The notes below the pieces were generated by a model that saw nothing but the letters and a program-made list of their open reading frames with translations, was not told the origin of the DNA and made no database searches. A stretch of DNA of 64,000 nucleotides from JAIQFL01 sp035295745 (GTDB lineage: Bacteria; Acidobacteriota; Terriglobia; Bryobacterales; Bryobacteraceae). Below, in pieces: positions 59,222 through 64,000 of this stretch. The stretch covers positions 15,902 through 79,901 of the forward strand of contig DATGIL010000091.1 of assembly GCA_035295745.1 (NCBI GenBank), given 5' to 3'. Each line of letters begins with the position of its first letter. The stretch's first letter is position 1. Both the position numbers and the translations under genes were made by a program.

Positions 59222-62200
59222 ATGGCGGGGCACGCCACACCACTTCCTGGTATTACGGGTTACGAATGCCTGGCGGGCGGAGGCGAGATGGGCGCTTTAA
59301 TGCGTTCTCTCGATTGGTCCAATACCCCGTTGGGCCCGGTCAGCTCATGGCCGCAGAGCCTGCGCACCTCCGTGAGTACCTGCTTGAATTCCCGGTTCGC
59401 CATCGTCATCTGGTGGGGGCCGGACCTGGTGATGCTCTACAACGATGCGTACCGCGACATCATCGCGTCCAAGCACCCCGCCGCGTTAGGTCGTCCTGGC
59501 CGCGAATGCTGGCCTGAGATCTGGCCCACCATCAGGCCGATGCTTGAAGGCGTGTTACAGGTCGGTGAGGCCACCTGGTCGAACGATTTCCTGCTGCCTC
59601 TCGAACGACACGGGTATTCCGAGGAATGTTATTTCACCTTCTCCTACAGTCCCATTCGCGACGAATCCGGCGGCGTGGGTGGCATTTTTACCCCGGTCGC
59701 CGAAACCACCGAGCACGTCATTGATAGCCGCCGAATGCGCACCTTGCGCGATCTGGCGAGCCGCGCCAGTGGCGCACGTGACGTAAAGGCGGCCTGCGAG
59801 GCCTGCGCCAAGACTCTGGCGGAGAACCCACAGAGTATCCCTTTCGCCGCCTTGTATCTCTTCGATGATGCTCGAACCAGCGCGATGCGGGTGGGAAGCG
59901 CGGGCATTGAACCCGGTTCTTTGGTTGCTCCCGAAGCGGTGGTGGTCGCGCAGATGCCCAAAATCGTCGCCGATGCCGCGAGGAGCGCGCACATGACGGT
60001 GATCGACGACCTCGCGGAAGTGCTGGGCCCGCTGCCGCAAGGCCCTTGGGATACTCCCACGCGCTCCGGAGTAATTCTTCCGATTCTGATGCCCGGCCAG
60101 AACTCGCCGCTAGGATTCGTGCTGGCCGGCGCGAATCCCCGCAAGCGGCTTGACGCAGCATTTCGGACTTTCTTCGAACTCGTCGGGGGGCACATCTCCA
60201 GCGCGGTTGCCAACGCCCGCGCCTACGAAGTGGAGCGAGAGCGAGCCCAGGCGCTGGCCGAAATCGACCGCGCCAAAACCGCCTTCTTCAGTAATGTCAG
60301 TCACGAATTTCGGACGCCCCTTACCTTGATGTTGGGCCCGATCGAAGCCATGCTCGAACGAACTCAACCGCCTGGAGCCACTGGTTGGGAAGAGCTTCGG
60401 CTGGTGCATCGGAACGGCATGAGACTCCTGAAAATGGTGAACACGCTGCTGGATTTCTCGCGTATCGAAGCCGGACGAATCCAGGCCGTGTACGAACCTA
60501 CCGACCTGGCGTCCTTCACCGCGGAGATTGCCAGCGCATTCCAGTCGGCGATGGAACGGGCCGGCCTCGAATTCGTCATCGACTGCCCAACTCTCGCCGA
60601 GCCAGCCTACATCGATCGGGAGATGTGGGAGAAGATCATCCTGAATTTGGTCTCAAACGCGTTCAAGTTCACGCTTGCGGGCCGCATCGCGATCCGGCTC
60701 AGAGATGCGGGCAGCCGGTTCGATCTGTCGGTGGAGGATACCGGGATCGGGATTCCCGAAGACGAAATGTGCCGCATATTCGAGCGATTTCATCGCGTCG
60801 AAGGCGCGCGCGGCCGAACTCACGAGGGCACCGGGATCGGGCTCGCGCTGGTCCAGGAGCTTTCGAAGTTGCATGGCGGCTCCATCCGCGTCGAGAGCGC
60901 CGTTGGGAAAGGCAGTGTCTTTATCGTCGGCATACCGAAAGGCTGGTCGCACCTTCCGGCCGAGCGGCTTGGATCGGCGCGGACCATGAGTTCCACCGCG
61001 GTGGCGGCCTCGGCGTATGTCGACGAAGCGCTGCGGTGGCTACCCGAGGCCGAGCGCCATTCCGCGTCAGGGCCCTTGTTCGCCGCGGACACGGTTCAGG
61101 CTCCTCACGTCTTGAACACCTCCGGGCGCATTCTGCTGGCGGACGATAACGCAGACATGCGCGAGTACGTGCGCCGCCTGCTCGGCGAATACTACGAGAT
61201 TGAAGCCGTCGGCAACGGCCTGGAGGCACTGGCCGCTGCCCGCGAGCGTCCCCCCGATCTCGTCCTTACCGACGTGATGATGCCTGAACTCGACGGGTTC
61301 GGCTTGTTGCGCGAACTCCGCGCCAGCGAGACGACTCGAACCGTACCCGTGATCCTCTTGTCTGCCCGGGCGGGGGAAGACGCCCGGATTGAAGGACTGA
61401 CGGTGGGCGCCGATGACTACATCGTCAAGCCGTTTACCGCCCGCGAACTGTTGGCGCGGGTGAGTGCGCACCTGTCTCTGAATCGCGTGCGGACTGAGGC
61501 GGCGGACCGTGAGCGGGCTCTCCGTGCCGAAGCCGAGGCCGCACATGAGCATGTCGCTGCGATTCTCGAGAGCATCAGCGATGCGTTTATCGCTCTCGAT
61601 GAGCAGTGGCGATTTACCTATGTAAACGCAGAGGCGGAACGAACGAATGGAATGGCCAGGGGCGAGCTGATGGGGCGGGTCTTTTGGGACGTCTTCCCAG
61701 AAACTCGCGGCACCAATCTGGAGACCCAATGCCGGCGTGCCATGGCCGATCGCGTTGTCGTTCGCCTGGAGAATTACTATCAGCCTTGGCAGCGATGGTT
61801 CGAAGTACGCGTCTACCCTTCCAAAGATCAGGGAGTCTCGGTGTTTTATCAGGACATCACAAAGCGCAAGGAGACCGAAGAAGCCATGGACCGCGCGAAT
61901 GCGGCGCTGCGGGCTGCCAACGCGGATCTTGAACAATTCGCGTATTCGGCGAGCCATGATCTTCGCGAACCACTAAGAACAGTTCGTACCTACTGCGAGC
62001 TATTGAAGCGGACTTACGCCGGCAAGTTGGATGCGAAGGCGGATGTGATGATCGGATATTGCGTCGACGGCGCCCAACGCATGAATGTGCTGATCGATGA
62101 CCTGCTTGCCTACGTGCAAGCCTCCTCCGATGTAGCCCCGCCCTCGGAAGCTGTCTCCTTGCAATCCGGGCTGGACGAGGCTTTGCTGAACCTGGAAGCC

Positions 62201-62593
62201 ACGATCAGGGAAACCGGCGCCGTCATTAGTCATGACGCCATGCCGGCCCTGCGGGTCGCTCCTGTACATGCGCAGCAGCTCTTTCAGAATCTGATCGGTA
62301 ATGCCTTGAAATACCGCAGCGCCGTGCCACCAGCAATCCACGTGGGCGCCCATAAGGAAGCTGCCGCGTGGATCATCTCGGTGCGCGATAACGGGATAGG
62401 CATTGCTCCGGAATACCGGGAGAAGGTTTTTGAATTATGCCAACGCCTTCATTCGGCCTCGGAATTTCCAGGCACAGGTATCGGCTTGGCCATTTGCAAG
62501 AAGTTGGTCGGTCGCTACGGCGGCACCATCTGGGTCGAGTCCGAACTGGGAAAAGGTGCGACCTTTTTCTTTTCGATTCCGGAACTGATTTGA
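59222..62593 (+). CDS. Hybrid sensor histidine kinase with two kinase modules
   Basis: An 1123-residue protein with no membrane helix. The order is: PAS-like sensor (SLDWSNTPLGPVSSWPQSLR, about 25-165), GAF-like domain (about 190-335), HisKA with His361 in FFSNVSHEFRTPLTLMLGP, an ATPase domain with N, G1 and G2 boxes (NLVSNAFKFT, VEDTGIGIPEDE, GTGIGLALVQEL), a receiver with Asp684 (LVLTDVMMPELDGFG), a PAS domain (AAILESISDAFIALDEQWRF), a second HisKA with His912 (FAYSASHDLREPLRTVRTYC) and a second ATPase domain. Both kinases look intact, so an internal relay is possible. No separate regulator gene is adjacent. TTGACA at 59141 may be part of its promoter. Confidence 0.9.
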   Translation: MAGHATPLPGITGYECLAGGGEMGALMRSLDWSNTPLGPVSSWPQSLRTSVSTCLNSRFAIVIWWGPDLVMLYNDAYRDIIASKHPAALGRPGRECWPEIWPTIRPMLEGVLQVGEATWSNDFLLPLERHGYSEECYFTFSYSPIRDESGGVGGIFTPVAETTEHVIDSRRMRTLRDLASRASGARDVKAACEACAKTLAENPQSIPFAALYLFDDARTSAMRVGSAGIEPGSLVAPEAVVVAQMPKIVADAARSAHMTVIDDLAEVLGPLPQGPWDTPTRSGVILPILMPGQNSPLGFVLAGANPRKRLDAAFRTFFELVGGHISSAVANARAYEVERERAQALAEIDRAKTAFFSNVSHEFRTPLTLMLGPIEAMLERTQPPGATGWEELRLVHRNGMRLLKMVNTLLDFSRIEAGRIQAVYEPTDLASFTAEIASAFQSAMERAGLEFVIDCPTLAEPAYIDREMWEKIILNLVSNAFKFTLAGRIAIRLRDAGSRFDLSVEDTGIGIPEDEMCRIFERFHRVEGARGRTHEGTGIGLALVQELSKLHGGSIRVESAVGKGSVFIVGIPKGWSHLPAERLGSARTMSSTAVAASAYVDEALRWLPEAERHSASGPLFAADTVQAPHVLNTSGRILLADDNADMREYVRRLLGEYYEIEAVGNGLEALAAARERPPDLVLTDVMMPELDGFGLLRELRASETTRTVPVILLSARAGEDARIEGLTVGADDYIVKPFTARELLARVSAHLSLNRVRTEAADRERALRAEAEAAHEHVAAILESISDAFIALDEQWRFTYVNAEAERTNGMARGELMGRVFWDVFPETRGTNLETQCRRAMADRVVVRLENYYQPWQRWFEVRVYPSKDQGVSVFYQDITKRKETEEAMDRANAALRAANADLEQFAYSASHDLREPLRTVRTYCELLKRTYAGKLDAKADVMIGYCVDGAQRMNVLIDDLLAYVQASSDVAPPSEAVSLQSGLDEALLNLEATIRETGAVISHDAMPALRVAPVHAQQLFQNLIGNALKYRSAVPPAIHVGAHKEAAAWIISVRDNGIGIAPEYREKVFELCQRLHSASEFPGTGIGLAICKKLVGRYGGTIWVESELGKGATFFFSIPELI

Positions 62594-62683
62594 CCAGGAA
62601 GGCCGAAGCCACCCACCATACGCCGCAAAGCAGTTGACAATGGCTGCGTCAATGGAAAGTCGGTCTTGGTTGATTCAAGGCCG

Positions 62684-63463
62684 TTAGTTTTGGGTTGGAA
62701 CCCGCATAGCCTCGTCGATCATAAGTATCTTGATCGGTTGCTTTTGTGATGCCAGTTGGAGTCCTAATTGCCGTTGCAAGGCAGTTAACAGATCGTCTGA
62801 GCTAGAATCTGAGACGATGTCATTTCTTTGCGTGCCAAGGGGTGTATACGTTAGCGCGTAGTCAAAGCGCCCTTCAATCCCCGTTCGATCCACTACGGGG
62901 CGACCGACCACTAACTCTAGCTGCTTCGCGATCCGGGATATGGTTATGTTACTCCCCGATAAGACCGCCGCTCCGGCAGCTTGGGCCGTCACTCTGGGTT
63001 TGAAGGGGCGCCCCGGGTCGAAGGCAGCGAGCTTGCAACCACCTTTCGCGATAAGTAGATTGTACGCAGCCTCTTCCCTAATTTCGGTATGAACGACCAG
63101 GTGAAAGCGCTCTTGAAGCAAATTCTGAAGTAGCGGCTGGATGTCGTCCTTTTCTAATCGCCCACCATCAGCTGTTTTGGCTATTATGTCGTATTTGTCG
63201 GAGTCAATCCATTGCGGGCCATTGATCCGGTCATCCGCAATGTCAAATGCAATGGCCAGCAAAGTTCTGAGCAACACACTATCAGCAGTAAATGTACCGT
63301 TTCGGAATTTGGGAGGATGCCGAATCGTTGATTCATTACTGTGAACCTTGACACTGGCTACCTCGAAGGTTGGAGACTGAGGCCAGAGTGGCGCAGGACC
63401 AGTAAATTCCATACTTATTAAGATCAGGACTGGATTCAAACGGCTGATGAAGCATCTCGTCAT
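62684..63463 (-). CDS. TIGR03435 family exported protein
   Basis: A 259-residue protein of a family much expanded in Solibacter and related soil bacteria. Motifs are FEVASVKVHSNES, RNGTFTADSVLLRTLLAIAF, GPQWIDSDKYDIIAKTADG, LLQNLLQERFHLVVHTEIRE, and the end VVGRPVVDRTGIEGRFDYAL with LLTALQRQLGLQLASQKQPI. The function is not known. The start is uncertain: the first 29 residues include a weak signal-like stretch (NPVLILISMEFTGPAPLWPQ). Its local base use is slightly more AT-rich than the neighbours. Confidence 0.88.
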   Translation of the reverse strand: MTRCFISRLNPVLILISMEFTGPAPLWPQSPTFEVASVKVHSNESTIRHPPKFRNGTFTADSVLLRTLLAIAFDIADDRINGPQWIDSDKYDIIAKTADGGRLEKDDIQPLLQNLLQERFHLVVHTEIREEAAYNLLIAKGGCKLAAFDPGRPFKPRVTAQAAGAAVLSGSNITISRIAKQLELVVGRPVVDRTGIEGRFDYALTYTPLGTQRNDIVSDSSSDDLLTALQRQLGLQLASQKQPIKILMIDEAMRVPTQN

Positions 63464-63668
63464 TAACGTGCACCCGCTCTTCCCGAGGTATTATTTTAAG
63501 CTGCTTCCGTGCACAGGCGGCTATTCGCTTTGGAGAGTATTCGTTAAAGGTGGTCCCTGTTTTTGTTTTCGTTTTGAGAAGCTTTGGGTGCATAAGCATA
63601 GTGGTGCTGGGATTTCAGACCAGGCAATAAACTAAAATTCGGGCGGAGTCATTGATACGGAGGAGTCG

Positions 63669-63863
63669 ATGACGACGACGAGAAAACAGTACAGTCCGCA
63701 ATTCAAAGCACGGGTGGCTGTGGAGGCGATCCGGGGCGAGAAGACGCTCAGCCAACTGGGGTCGCAATTCAAGGTGCATCCCATGCAGATCGCCAAATGG
63801 CGGAAAGCGCCGATCGACCAACTGCCGGATCTTTTCGTGGATGGTCGGACCCGTAAGACGTAA
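63669..63863 (+). pseudogene. IS3-type transposase orfA, cut short by an inserted element
   Basis: A 64-residue frame equal to the helix-turn-helix N-terminus of IS3-family OrfA (RKQYSPQFKARVAVEAIRGE, KTLSQLGSQFKVHPMQIAKW, LPDLFVDGRTRK). Intact members continue for another 30-40 residues into a coiled coil. Here the frame ends at TAA within GTAAGCG, which matches the usual terminal bases of IS66-family elements. A GGAGGAG ribosome site precedes the ATG. The 205 bases upstream (63464-63668) hold no gene and may include the left end of the IS3 element. Confidence 0.75.
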
Positions 63864-64000
63864 GCGTCTGAGCAACCGCACCCTTTTCATGCGCCGCCAC
63901 CAGTGATGAACTGGAGGGGTGGACAAACAGACGCAAGCCACGAACATCAAGCGCCGCCGGAACCGAGCGGAAATCCAACAACTGGTGGCGGAGTTCGAAG
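63860..64000 (+). mobile_element. Left end of an IS66-type insertion sequence (runs off the window)
   Basis: GTAAGCGTCTGAGCAACCG at 63860 has the GTAAGCG terminus common in IS66-family inverted repeats. A frame resembling the first IS66 gene follows within 60 bases. The right end is outside the window, so the 8-base target duplication cannot be checked. Confidence 0.6.
63919..64000 (+). CDS. IS66-family TnpA-like protein, partial
   Basis: The visible 27 codons read DKQTQATNIKRRRNRAEIQQ then LVAEFE, like the start of IS66 TnpA proteins (basic arm followed by a helix with LVAEFE). The GTG at 63919 is the only start in frame after a stop at 63907, although GGAGG is unusually close to it. The gene continues past the window end. 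Confidence 0.6.
   Translation, partial: MDKQTQATNIKRRRNRAEIQQLVAEFE

Overview
The window most likely comes from a soil Acidobacteriota of the Bryobacterales / Solibacter type. The evidence is two large permeases of the acidobacterial FtsX/MacB (ADOP) kind, a TIGR03435-family protein, an ECF sigma factor paired with a Ser/Thr kinase carrying a TolB-like propeller, VIT/VWA, CRTAC1-like and sulfatase proteins, and a high-GC Gram-negative flagellar cluster with P- and L-ring genes. This placement rests on recognising families by eye, not on a search.

Bases 1-18,400 are accessory. They hold a YjbR-like protein, an endonuclease III-like protein without the usual catalytic lysine, a DUF1028/PEBP pair, a decayed integrase-type transposase, a VIT-VWA protein, an O-mannosyltransferase-like membrane protein, two ADOP permeases, a sulfatase and a DUF445 protein. 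Four copies of a two-hairpin repeat sit at gene ends here. A convergent gene junction has also been partly triplicated (10,701-11,880).

Bases 18,400-26,200 hold two signalling modules. One is an ECF sigma factor followed by a kinase-propeller protein. The other is a TPR-CHAT protein, a second ECF sigma factor and a zinc-finger anti-sigma-like membrane protein. The CHAT gene is preceded by a leader rich in hairpins.

Bases 26,195-44,353 are a flagellar cluster in two divergent arms. The left arm reads flgF-flgG-flgA-flgH-flgI-flgJ (rod and rings). The right arm reads fliK-like, a small unknown gene, flgD, flgE, fliN, fliO, fliP, fliQ, fliR, flhB, flhA, flhF, fliA, a FliY-like gene and a small membrane gene (hook, switch, export gate, FlhF, sigma-28). 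Genes for the MS ring, ATPase, stator, filament and FlhG are not in the window. A MoxR-type AAA ATPase and a 610-residue partner of unknown function follow directly.

Bases 47,000-64,000 return to mixed content. There is HU, a 34-residue membrane peptide, a PEP-CTERM-like protein, a DUF2293 protein and a CusF-SCO1 protein. Two divergent VCBS/ASPIC proteins follow, one with an N-terminal rotamase, then a TonB-like protein. A DAHP synthase lies behind a promoter, a leader and an intrinsic terminator, which suggests attenuation. Then come an FmdB-type zinc ribbon, a hybrid histidine kinase with two kinase modules and a TIGR03435 protein. The right edge is an IS66-type element that seems to have inserted into an IS3-type orfA. 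No rRNA, tRNA or CRISPR array was seen.
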